Source: an uncultured Flavonifractor sp. (lineage in GTDB: Bacteria > Bacillota > Clostridia > Oscillospirales > Oscillospiraceae). From it: 11,334 nucleotides of DNA. The number at the start of each line of letters is the position of its first letter. Position 1 is the stretch's first letter. A program made the translations under genes and the position numbers. The stretch covers positions 1 to 11,334 of the forward strand of contig CAJUDT010000076.1 of NCBI GenBank assembly GCA_910585415.1, given 5' to 3'. Below the pieces are notes generated by a model. That model saw only the letters and a list, made by a program, of their open reading frames with translations. It did not search any database and was not told where the DNA came from. Positions 1-5,864 of the stretch are shown in pieces.

Positions 1-29
1 CCGCCGGAGGCGGGACCAGATAACGAAAC
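1..29 (+). repeat. 29-bp repeat, left copy
   Basis: This matches the minus strand of 11208-11236 at 28 of 29 positions. It begins with the CCGCC-GGCGGG type arms of the repeat and is cut by the window edge, so its full extent is unknown. Here it is read as codons of the partial upstream gene. Confidence 0.85.
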
Positions 30-162
30 CCACCAGAGTATCGAGGAAGAGGCAAAAACCCCCGAAAAGCCAGCACCAGCCACCAAATCCCACCAAAGTA
101 CCGAAGAAGAAGCAAAAGTAAAAGTCAAAGCAACCCAGGAAGCCAAAAGGAGGCCCCCATGA
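1..162 (+). CDS. 3' end of an unidentified upstream gene (partial)
   Basis: Frame 1 is open from the window edge to TGA at 160-162, giving 53 residues of a very polar tail rich in Glu, Lys, Pro and Ala. I do not recognise the protein. Two copies of HQS(I/T)EEEAK lie exactly 20 codons apart (DNA 29-57 and 89-117). The four base differences between the copies are all transitions. Three are silent third-position changes (CAG/CAA, GAG/GAA twice) and one changes Ile to Thr, a pattern expected of real coding sequence. The stop overlaps the next start as ATGA (159-162), typical of translational coupling. The first 29 bases also belong to a dispersed repeat found again at 11208-11236, so the protein end may be repeat-derived. 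The start lies outside the window. A chance open frame is the alternative. Confidence 0.55.
   Translation, partial: PPEAGPDNETHQSIEEEAKTPEKPAPATKSHQSTEEEAKVKVKATQEAKRRPP
29..117 (+). repeat. Two 29-bp direct repeats, 60-bp period
   Basis: Bases 29-57 and 89-117 match at 25 of 29 positions and are spaced exactly 60 bases (20 codons) apart. The differences are at 36/96, 41/101, 45/105 and 51/111, all transitions. The repeat encodes the duplicated HQSxEEEAK segment of the upstream partial gene. Confidence 0.8.
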
Positions 163-1049
163 AAAAGCTGCTGTTTATTTATAACATCCACGCCGGGAAA
201 GGCCAATTAAAGAGCAAGCTGCCCGCAGTCCTGGAGGCGCTGACCCAAGCGGGCTGGGACGTAACCATCCACCCCACCCAGGGTCCTGGGGACGCCACCG
301 CCACCGCCCTGGCGCGGGCCGGGGAATTTGAGCGCATCGTCTGTGCCGGCGGCGACGGCACCCTCCACGAGGTGGCGGCCGGCCTGATGGCCCTTCCCCG
401 CCGGCCGGAGGTGGGCTACATCCCCGCAGGCACCACCAACGATTTTTCCAAAAATCTCAGCCTCCCCCGTGGTATGGAGGCCGTCGCCAGGACCGCCGCC
501 GCAGGCGTCCCCCGCCCGGTGGACATCGGGCGCTTCAACGACCGCTACTTCATCTACGTAGCCGCCTTCGGGGCCTTCACCGACGTGTCCTACAACACCC
601 CCCAGCCCTTCAAAAATCTCTTTGGCCACCTGGCCTACGTGCTGGAGGGCGCAACCCGCCTGAGCTCCATTCAGGCCTACCCCCTCCGGGTGGAGCACGA
701 CGGGGGCGTCGAGGAAGGCGATTTCTGTTACGGCATGGTGTCCAACACCATTTCCGTGGGCGGCTTCCGGGGAGCCCCCGCCGAGGCCGTCAAGCTGGAC
801 GACGGCCTGTTCGAGTGCATCCTGGTCCGCCTCCCCCAGACCCCCGCCCAGCTTCAGGCTGTAATCCGCGCCCTGCTCCAAATGGCTCCGGACGAAAACG
901 GCCTTGTCGTCAGCCTGCACACCTCCCACCTGCACATCACCTGTCCGGAGGCCCTCCCCTGGACCCTGGATGGAGAGTACGGCGGCGCGCCCCGGACTGC
1001 CGAAATCCAAAATTGCAGGCAGGCCCTTTCCATTGTATACGGAGAGTAA
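159..1049 (+). CDS. YegS/Rv2252/BmrU-family lipid kinase (diacylglycerol kinase-like)
   Basis: A 296-residue cytosolic or membrane-associated kinase of the DAGK catalytic family, which phosphorylates diacylglycerol or related lipids with ATP. In DgkB-type members this recycles diacylglycerol from lipid and lipoteichoic acid metabolism. Visible motifs are NIHAGKG near the N-terminus (9-15), the nucleotide-binding GGDGT (64-68) followed by LHEVAAG, GTTND (91-95), and a C-terminal LDGE (270-273). Length is normal for the family (about 290-310). Start ATG 159 has an excellent site, AAAGGAGG at 146-153 with a 5-base spacer, and overlaps the preceding stop as ATGA. mnmG starts 31 bases downstream with no promoter or terminator visible between, so the genes are probably co-transcribed. 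Family assignment is firm; the exact lipid substrate cannot be read from sequence. Confidence 0.92.
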   Translation: MKKLLFIYNIHAGKGQLKSKLPAVLEALTQAGWDVTIHPTQGPGDATATALARAGEFERIVCAGGDGTLHEVAAGLMALPRRPEVGYIPAGTTNDFSKNLSLPRGMEAVARTAAAGVPRPVDIGRFNDRYFIYVAAFGAFTDVSYNTPQPFKNLFGHLAYVLEGATRLSSIQAYPLRVEHDGGVEEGDFCYGMVSNTISVGGFRGAPAEAVKLDDGLFECILVRLPQTPAQLQAVIRALLQMAPDENGLVVSLHTSHLHITCPEALPWTLDGEYGGAPRTAEIQNCRQALSIVYGE

Positions 1050-1080
1050 ATTTCAATGATAGAGATACGTGAGGGATAGT

Positions 1081-2904
1081 ATGGAATACCAAGCGGGAAC
1101 CTTTGATATCGCCGTCATCGGCGCGGGACACGCGGGCATTGAAGCCGCCTTAGCCGCCGCCCGGATGGGCCTGCGGACATTGTGCTTCACCGTCAACCTG
1201 GACGCGGTGGGCAACATGCCCTGCAATCCTGCCGTGGGCGGCACCGGCAAGGGCCATTTGGTCCGGGAGCTGGACGCCCTGGGGGGAGAAATGGCCCGGG
1301 CCGCCGACGCGGCCTGCATCCAATACCGGCTTCTGAACCGGGGCAAGGGCCCCGCAGTCTGGTCCCTGCGGGCCCAGGCCGACCGGCGGCGGTATCAGGA
1401 GGTCATGAAGCACACCCTGGAGGAACAGGAAAACCTCTGGGTCAAGCAGGACGAAATTACGCAAATCTGCACCGAGGGCGGCGCGGTGTCCGCCGTACGC
1501 ACCGCCCATGGGGCGGTCTATCAGGTCCGGGCGGTGGTCATTGCCACCGGCACCTATCTGGGCGGGCGCACCATTGTGGGCGACGCGGCCCGCTCCTCGG
1601 GGCCCGACGGTCTGGCCCCGGCCCTGGCGCTGACCGGGTGCCTGGAACAGCTGGGGGTGGAGCTGCGGCGCTTTAAGACGGGCACGCCCCCCCGCGTGCT
1701 GGCCCGGAGCGTGGACTTTTCCCGGATGGAGCTCCAGGAGGGGGACCGGGACGCCCTCCCCTTCTCCTTTGAAACGCCTCAGGTTCCCCCTAACCGGGCG
1801 GTGTGCCATCTGACCTACACCAACGCGGACACCCATGCCATCATCCGGGCCAACCTGGACCGCTCCCCCCTGTTTTCCGGGGTAATCGAGGGCGTAGGGC
1901 CCCGGTACTGCCCCTCCATCGAGGATAAAGTGGTCCGGTTCGCGGACAAGCCCCGGCATCAGCTTTTCATTGAGCCCATGGGCCTGAACACCGGGGAACT
2001 GTACATCCAGGGGCTCTCTTCCTCCCTGCCGGAGGACGTGCAGGTGCAAATGCTTCACACCATCCCCGGCCTGGAGCACGCGGAAATGACCCGCTGCGCC
2101 TACGCCATCGAGTACGACTGCGCCGACCCCACCCAGCTGCTCCCCACCCTGGAGCACAAGGGAATCTCCGGCCTGTACGGGGCGGGGCAGTTCAACGGTT
2201 CCTCCGGGTACGAGGAAGCTGCGGTTCAGGGCTTTGTGGCGGGGGTCAACGCCGCGCTGAAGCTCCTGGGACGGCCTCCGCTGATTCTGCGGCGGGACCA
2301 GGGGTATATTGGCGTGCTCCTGGACGATTTGGTGACCAAGGGCACCAACGAGCCCTATCGGATGATGACCTCCCGGACCGAGTACCGGCTGCTGCACCGG
2401 CAGGACAACGCCGACCGGAGATTGTGCCCCATCGGGTACGAGCTGGGGCTGATTGGCCGGGAACGCTACGAGCGGGTATTGGCCAAATATGAGGCGGTGG
2501 ACCGGGAGATTAAGCGTCTGGAGCACACCGGGGCCCCTCAGGGCCGTCTGGCCGACCTGCTCCGACGGCCGGAAAACACCTATGAGAGTCTATCCCCCCT
2601 GGACCGGGACCGGCCGGACCTGCCCCCGGCGGTGCGGGAGGCGGTGGAAATTTCCGTCAAATATCAGGGCTATATTGACCGCCAGCTCCGGCAGGTGGAG
2701 GAACAGCGCCGCATGGAGTCCCACCCCCTGCCGCCGGACCTGGACTACCACGCCATGGAGGGCCTGCGGCTGGAGGCCCGACAGAAGCTGGACCGGATTC
2801 GCCCCCTGAATCTGGGGCAGGCGGGCCGGATTTCCGGCGTCTCCCCCTCGGATGTGGCCGTTTTGATGATTACTTTAGAGCGCATGAACGGAGGCAAACC
2901 ATGA
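1081..2904 (+). CDS. mnmG: tRNA uridine-5-carboxymethylaminomethyl(34) synthesis enzyme MnmG (GidA)
   Basis: A 607-residue FAD-dependent enzyme that works with MnmE to add the (carboxymethyl)aminomethyl group to C5 of wobble U34 in tRNAs for Lys, Glu, Gln and similar. Seen: the FAD-binding GAGHAG (14-19), CNPAVGGTGKGH containing Cys48, RYCPSIEDK with Cys277, GQFNGSSGYEEAAVQG, and TSRTEYRLLHRQDNAD. The two cysteines correspond to the conserved pair of the family. Length is slightly below the usual 620-630. I chose ATG 1081 because GAGGG at 1071-1075 sits 5 bases upstream; the in-frame GTG at 1069 has no ribosome site. It lies between the lipid kinase and mnmA. The stop codon overlaps a short leader ORF (ATGA, 2901-2904). 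No mnmE is in the window. Confidence 0.97.
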   Translation: MEYQAGTFDIAVIGAGHAGIEAALAAARMGLRTLCFTVNLDAVGNMPCNPAVGGTGKGHLVRELDALGGEMARAADAACIQYRLLNRGKGPAVWSLRAQADRRRYQEVMKHTLEEQENLWVKQDEITQICTEGGAVSAVRTAHGAVYQVRAVVIATGTYLGGRTIVGDAARSSGPDGLAPALALTGCLEQLGVELRRFKTGTPPRVLARSVDFSRMELQEGDRDALPFSFETPQVPPNRAVCHLTYTNADTHAIIRANLDRSPLFSGVIEGVGPRYCPSIEDKVVRFADKPRHQLFIEPMGLNTGELYIQGLSSSLPEDVQVQMLHTIPGLEHAEMTRCAYAIEYDCADPTQLLPTLEHKGISGLYGAGQFNGSSGYEEAAVQGFVAGVNAALKLLGRPPLILRRDQGYIGVLLDDLVTKGTNEPYRMMTSRTEYRLLHRQDNADRRLCPIGYELGLIGRERYERVLAKYEAVDREIKRLEHTGAPQGRLADLLRRPENTYESLSPLDRDRPDLPPAVREAVEISVKYQGYIDRQLRQVEEQRRMESHPLPPDLDYHAMEGLRLEARQKLDRIRPLNLGQAGRISGVSPSDVAVLMITLERMNGGKP

Positions 2905-2948
2905 ACACAATGACACGCGGAACGGAATCCTCCGCCCCCCGGCTGTGA
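2901..2948 (+). CDS. 15-codon leader ORF coupling mnmG to mnmA
   Basis: ATG 2901 overlaps the mnmG stop (ATGA) and has a strong ribosome site, GGAGG at 2890-2894 with a 6-base spacer. It encodes MNTMTRGTESSAPRL and stops at TGA 2946-2948, where the stop overlaps the mnmA ATG as TGATG. The mnmA start has no ribosome site of its own (upstream bases are mostly C). The arrangement suggests that ribosomes load on the leader and reinitiate at mnmA. The alternative is that a one-base sequencing or real frameshift in the C6 run (2935-2940) hides an N-terminal extension of MnmA. No database support is claimed for the peptide. Confidence 0.45.
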   Translation: MNTMTRGTESSAPRL

Positions 2949-3979
2949 TGGGCGGGCGGGACAAGGTGGTGCTGGGTCTGTCCGGCGGGGTGGACTCCGC
3001 CGTAGCGGCCCGGCGGCTGCTGGAGTGCTATGATGTATACTGCCTCTACCTGGACATTGGTCTGGGGGAGGCCGGGCGGGCGGACGCGGCGGCGGTGGCC
3101 GCCTCCCTGGGCCTGCCCTTTGAGACGGCGGACATCCGGGCGGCGCTGGAGCGCCATGTGTGCGCCCCCTTCGCGGAGGAATATCTGACCGGACGGACCC
3201 CTTTGCCCTGCGCCCGGTGCAATCCCACGGTGAAATTTCCCGCCCTGCTGGCCCTGGCGGACCAGGTGGGGGCACGGTTTGTTGCCACCGGGCACTATGC
3301 GCGGGTACAAGATGGGATACTGCTGCGGGGTATGCCCGCCAACGACCAGTCCTACATGCTGGCCCGGCTCACCAGGGAGCAATTACAGCGGGTTATCTTC
3401 CCCCTGGGAGATTACGAAAAGACCGGTGTACGGGCCCTGGCGCAGGAATACGGACTTCCCGTGGCGGAGAAGCCCGACAGCATGGAAATCTGCTTCATTC
3501 CCGACGGGGACTACGCCGCGTGGCTGGACCGGCGGGGAGAGACGCCCCCGCCGGGGGACTTCGTGGACCGCCAGGGAAACGTGCTGGGACGGCATAAAGG
3601 CATACACCATTACACCCTTGGCCAGCGGCGGGGTCTGGGGGTTTCCGGGCCCCACCGGTATTTCGTCTCGGCCATCGACCTGGAGCGCAACCGGGTGGTT
3701 CTCTCCGACGGGGGGGATTTGTTTGCCCGGCGGACCCACTGCGTCCAGCCCAATTGGATTTCCACCGGCGCTCTGACGGAGCCTATGGAAGTCACCGTCC
3801 GCCTGCGGCACTCCAAAACGGAGACGCCGGCGGTAATTTCCCCCTGGGACGAGGGCGTTTTGGTGGAGCTGACCGCCCCCGCCCGGGCCCCCACCCCCGG
3901 CCAGCTGGCGGTGTTCTATGATGGGGATACGGTGGTCGGAAGCGCCTGGATTGCGGCGGGCCCCTCTGCCCACAGCTGA
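2948..3979 (+). CDS. mnmA: tRNA-specific 2-thiouridylase MnmA (TrmU)
   Basis: A 343-residue enzyme that activates U34 of Lys/Glu/Gln tRNAs with ATP and inserts sulfur to form 2-thiouridine. Seen: the PP-loop LSGGVDS (11-17), PCARCN with catalytic Cys88, ATGHYAR, NDQSYML, DSMEICFIP with catalytic Cys182, and HHYTLGQRRGLG. Both catalytic cysteines are present, so the enzyme should be active. Family length is usually 355-370; the shortness is partly at the N-terminus, which starts only about 10 residues before the PP-loop. Starts GTG 2945 and ATG 2948 are both possible. Neither has a ribosome site, and ATG overlaps the leader ORF stop (TGATG), implying coupling. Together with mnmG it completes two of the modifications on the same base. 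A strong terminator follows 8 bases after the stop. Confidence 0.96.
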   Translation: MGGRDKVVLGLSGGVDSAVAARRLLECYDVYCLYLDIGLGEAGRADAAAVAASLGLPFETADIRAALERHVCAPFAEEYLTGRTPLPCARCNPTVKFPALLALADQVGARFVATGHYARVQDGILLRGMPANDQSYMLARLTREQLQRVIFPLGDYEKTGVRALAQEYGLPVAEKPDSMEICFIPDGDYAAWLDRRGETPPPGDFVDRQGNVLGRHKGIHHYTLGQRRGLGVSGPHRYFVSAIDLERNRVVLSDGGDLFARRTHCVQPNWISTGALTEPMEVTVRLRHSKTETPAVISPWDEGVLVELTAPARAPTPGQLAVFYDGDTVVGSAWIAAGPSAHS

Positions 3980-3987
3980 AAGGCCAT

Positions 3988-4027
3988 AAAAAAGACTGGA
4001 ACCACTATCCGTGTTCCAGTCTTTTTT
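3988..4027. terminator. Bidirectional Rho-independent terminator
   Basis: AAAAAAGACTGGAAC (3988-4002) and its exact complement GTTCCAGTCTTTTTT (4013-4027) form a perfect 15-bp stem with a 10-base loop. On the plus strand it ends in six T after mnmA. On the minus strand the left arm gives six T just after the CPCC-type ORF stop. It therefore serves both convergent units. Confidence 0.93.
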
Positions 4028-4029
4028 GT

Positions 4030-4308
4030 TTAGCCGCTCCGTTCTTCCGGTGTTGGTAAGCGAGCATGTTTGATTAAATATTCCCTGGCAGCGCCAAACT
4101 TGAGATAATTCTCCCTTGCTTCCTGCAGGGTCGTTCCACCATTTTCATCACTTGGTTCATCATCACTGTGTATAAATACATCGTTCTCCCAAAGACAGAC
4201 GGGACAGATAAAGGCAAGGGCACAGTCAGCCGGAACCCGAAGCGTATAATTTCCACAACATAGGCATTGGTATATTTTTCCGGCGCCTCCAAACGTAAAA
4301 AGGGACAG
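4030..4308 (-). CDS. Small CPCC-type cysteine-rich protein, start codon unclear
   Basis: This minus-strand frame is open from just after the corC-like UAG (4311-4309) to TAA 4032-4030. It contains the pattern of the bacterial cysteine-rich CPCC domain: YQCLCCGNYTL, ICPVCLWEND, then LQEARENYLKFGA and a charged end PTPEERSG. These are probable zinc-ribbon cysteines; the function of the family is not known to me. The first motif has Leu where CPCC has Pro. There is no ATG, GTG or TTG anywhere in the frame. The expected start is near AAA ATA TAC (about 4278-4270), behind GGAGG at 4290-4286. Options are an ATA or CTG start, read-through of the UAG, or a lost start. A 60-base sample (4141-4200) has 22 G+C, well below the neighbours, hinting at transfer. 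Confidence 0.6.
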   Translation of the reverse strand: MSLFTFGGAGKIYQCLCCGNYTLRVPADCALAFICPVCLWENDVFIHSDDEPSDENGGTTLQEARENYLKFGAAREYLIKHARLPTPEERSG

Positions 4309-5661
4309 CTATTTCCCCCCGGCGTCCTCCAAATTGCAGGCCTCCGCAGGCGTTCTGGAGACGAGCGCCCATTCCACCCGCCGGTCGGCCAGCTCCTCCA
4401 CTTGAATGCGCAGGCCGTGGGCCTCCACTTCCGGGCGGCTTCCGTCCTCGGGGATCACCGAGAGCTGGGCAAACACCAGCCCGCCCAACGTCTCGGATTC
4501 CTCTTCCTCGGGGAACTCCACACCGAGGGCCTCCGCCACGTCGTCCAGGTCCGTCCCGCCGGCGATGCGCCAGCGCCCCTCCCCCAATGGAATAATCTCC
4601 TGATCTTCCTGGGGGTCGAACTCATCATAAATGTTGCCCACGATTTCCTCCAGCAGGTCCTCCATGGTCACCAGACCCGCCGTGCCGCCGTATTCATCCA
4701 CCACGATGGACAGATGCACCTTCCGGCTCTGCATGTCCCGGAACAGCACGTCCGCCCGGACCGACTCCGGGACAAAATATGCCGGACGCAGCAGCTCCCG
4801 CAGGGGCTTGGGGGCCGGACGGCGGGCATTCAGCAAAAAATCACGGACATTCAGTATCCCGATGACATCATCCGCGTCCTCCTCATACACCGGAAACCGG
4901 GAGAGCCCCGATTCCTCAATGGCGGCAAAGACCTCATCCGCCGTATCCTCCGCCCACAGCATGACCATCTCGGTGCGGTGGACCATCACATCGCTGGCCG
5001 TGTTGTTGTTAAACTCAAAGATGTTTTCAATCATCTCTTTTTCGCCCGATTCAATGGCGCCCTTTTCTTCCCCGATGTCCACCAGCTTGCGGATGCCCTC
5101 TTCCGATACCGGGTCGGCCTGCTGGGCGGGGTCGATATGTAGCATCCGGAGCACACCGCCCGCGGCGGCGGTCAGGAGCCAATTCAGGGGGGCCAGCAGG
5201 ACCATGACCACCCGCACGCTCCCCCAGACGGCCAGAGCGGCCCCCTCCGGCCGCTGTGCGGCCAGACGGCTGGGGACCAGCCGGGCAAAGACCAGAGTCA
5301 CCACGCACAGCACCAGAGCCACCGCCAAAACGGCGGCAACCTCCACCGCCCAGGCGGCGGCCCCGGTCAGCTGGTACTGCCGGACGATACGCCCCGACAG
5401 GGGCAGAGAGACGCGGATGGCCGCAAAGGCGGCGGCAAAGAGGCCCGCCAGCGTACACCCGGTCCGGGCGGCGGTGTGGAGGGCGCGGGCCTGCTCCACC
5501 ATGGGCAGCAGGCGCTGGGCGCGGGGGTCGTTTTCCTCCGCCCGGCGGCGGAGCGCGGCCTCGTTCAAAACGGACACAGCCCCCTCACCGGCGGAAAGAA
5601 GGGCGCTGAGTATCAGCAGGAACAGCTGTAGAATAATTTGCGGCCATAATGGCGGCGGCAC
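4309..5661 (-). CDS. HlyC/CorC (CNNM/DUF21-CBS) family membrane protein
   Basis: A 450-residue inner-membrane protein of the family linked to Mg2+/Co2+ efflux and formerly called hemolysins. Domains in order: a DUF21/CNNM membrane domain (about 1-180) with hydrophobic segments near 7-25, 66-84, 101-127 and 143-170; two CBS repeats (about 223-280 and 292-350, the second with IVVDEYGGTAGLVTMEDLLEEIVG); and a CorC_HlyC domain (about 360-435). The usual GE-x-x-PK motif near the end of DUF21 appears changed (ARLVPSR at 126-132). Start GTG 5661 has GGAGGG with a 6-base spacer. Promoter: extended -10 at 5706-5701. The stop is UAG, directly followed in frame by the CPCC-type ORF, so both probably share one transcript ending at the bidirectional terminator. 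The exact ion is not deducible. Confidence 0.92.
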   Translation of the reverse strand: MPPPLWPQIILQLFLLILSALLSAGEGAVSVLNEAALRRRAEENDPRAQRLLPMVEQARALHTAARTGCTLAGLFAAAFAAIRVSLPLSGRIVRQYQLTGAAAWAVEVAAVLAVALVLCVVTLVFARLVPSRLAAQRPEGAALAVWGSVRVVMVLLAPLNWLLTAAAGGVLRMLHIDPAQQADPVSEEGIRKLVDIGEEKGAIESGEKEMIENIFEFNNNTASDVMVHRTEMVMLWAEDTADEVFAAIEESGLSRFPVYEEDADDVIGILNVRDFLLNARRPAPKPLRELLRPAYFVPESVRADVLFRDMQSRKVHLSIVVDEYGGTAGLVTMEDLLEEIVGNIYDEFDPQEDQEIIPLGEGRWRIAGGTDLDDVAEALGVEFPEEEESETLGGLVFAQLSVIPEDGSRPEVEAHGLRIQVEELADRRVEWALVSRTPAEACNLEDAGGK

Positions 5662-5700
5662 GGTGATCCCTCCTTTTGGTAATCGCGTGAGATATCAGGT

Positions 5701-5709
5701 ATTATACCA
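5701..5709 (-). promoter_or_regulatory. Extended -10 promoter for the corC-like gene
   Basis: On the minus strand TGG-TATAAT (5709-5701) is a perfect extended -10 (TGn plus TATAAT). No good -35 is seen at 17 bases, as is common for extended -10 promoters. The predicted transcript start is near 5694, leaving a leader of about 33 bases with a strong ribosome site before GTG 5661. Confidence 0.65.
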
Positions 5710-5756
5710 CACGGCAAAAAAAAATCCATAAGGATGCAGAAAAAACTTGCCGGATA

Positions 5757-5765
5757 TGATATAAT
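5757..5765 (+). promoter_or_regulatory. Extended -10 promoter for the ClC-type transporter
   Basis: TGA-TATAAT at 5757-5765 is a second perfect extended -10, facing away from the corC-like promoter; the two -10 boxes are about 53 bases apart. No good -35 is seen. The predicted start near 5772 puts the hairpin at 5781-5819 in the leader and argues for a translation start at 5865 rather than 5790. Confidence 0.65.
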
Positions 5766-5780
5766 AGCTTCCAGCTTGGC

Positions 5781-5849
5781 GAAAACGCCGTGGCGGACCT
5801 TCCCGCCAAGGCGGTTTTCCGACCGTCTGTTCCGCCGCTGGAATGGCGG
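5781..5849 (+). promoter_or_regulatory. Two-hairpin 5' leader of the ClC-type gene
   Basis: GAAAACGCCGTGGCGG (5781-5796) pairs with CCGCCAAGGCGGTTTTC (5803-5819) with one bulge and one mismatch, and a 6-base loop. A second small stem is CCGCC (5832-5836) with GGCGG (5845-5849). They lie between the promoter and the GTG start. No T-run follows either stem, so this is not a simple terminator. It does not resemble the fluoride riboswitch consensus as I know it. A role in RNA stability or control is possible but unproven. Confidence 0.5.
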
Positions 5850-5864
5850 CTAAGAGAAAGGTGT

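Noticed and set aside
1150..2526. 458-residue antisense ORF opposite mnmG
   Set aside because: Long antisense frames are expected in GC-rich coding DNA; the translation is Gly/Pro/Gln-rich without motifs, and mnmG is certain.
4074..4292. 72-residue minus-strand ORF starting TTG 4292
   Set aside because: It is a shadow in another frame of the CPCC-type ORF; its translation lacks the cysteine pattern and looks unconstrained.
4267..5731. Plus-strand ORFs of 291 and 366 residues opposite the corC-like gene
   Set aside because: The strand is fixed by the clear DUF21-CBS-CorC domains on the minus strand; these translations are low-complexity shadows.
5790..5864. N-terminal extension of the ClC-type protein from GTG 5790
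   Set aside because: There is no ribosome site, it would lie within about 18 bases of the predicted transcript start, and it runs through the leader hairpin; GTG 5865 has a site.
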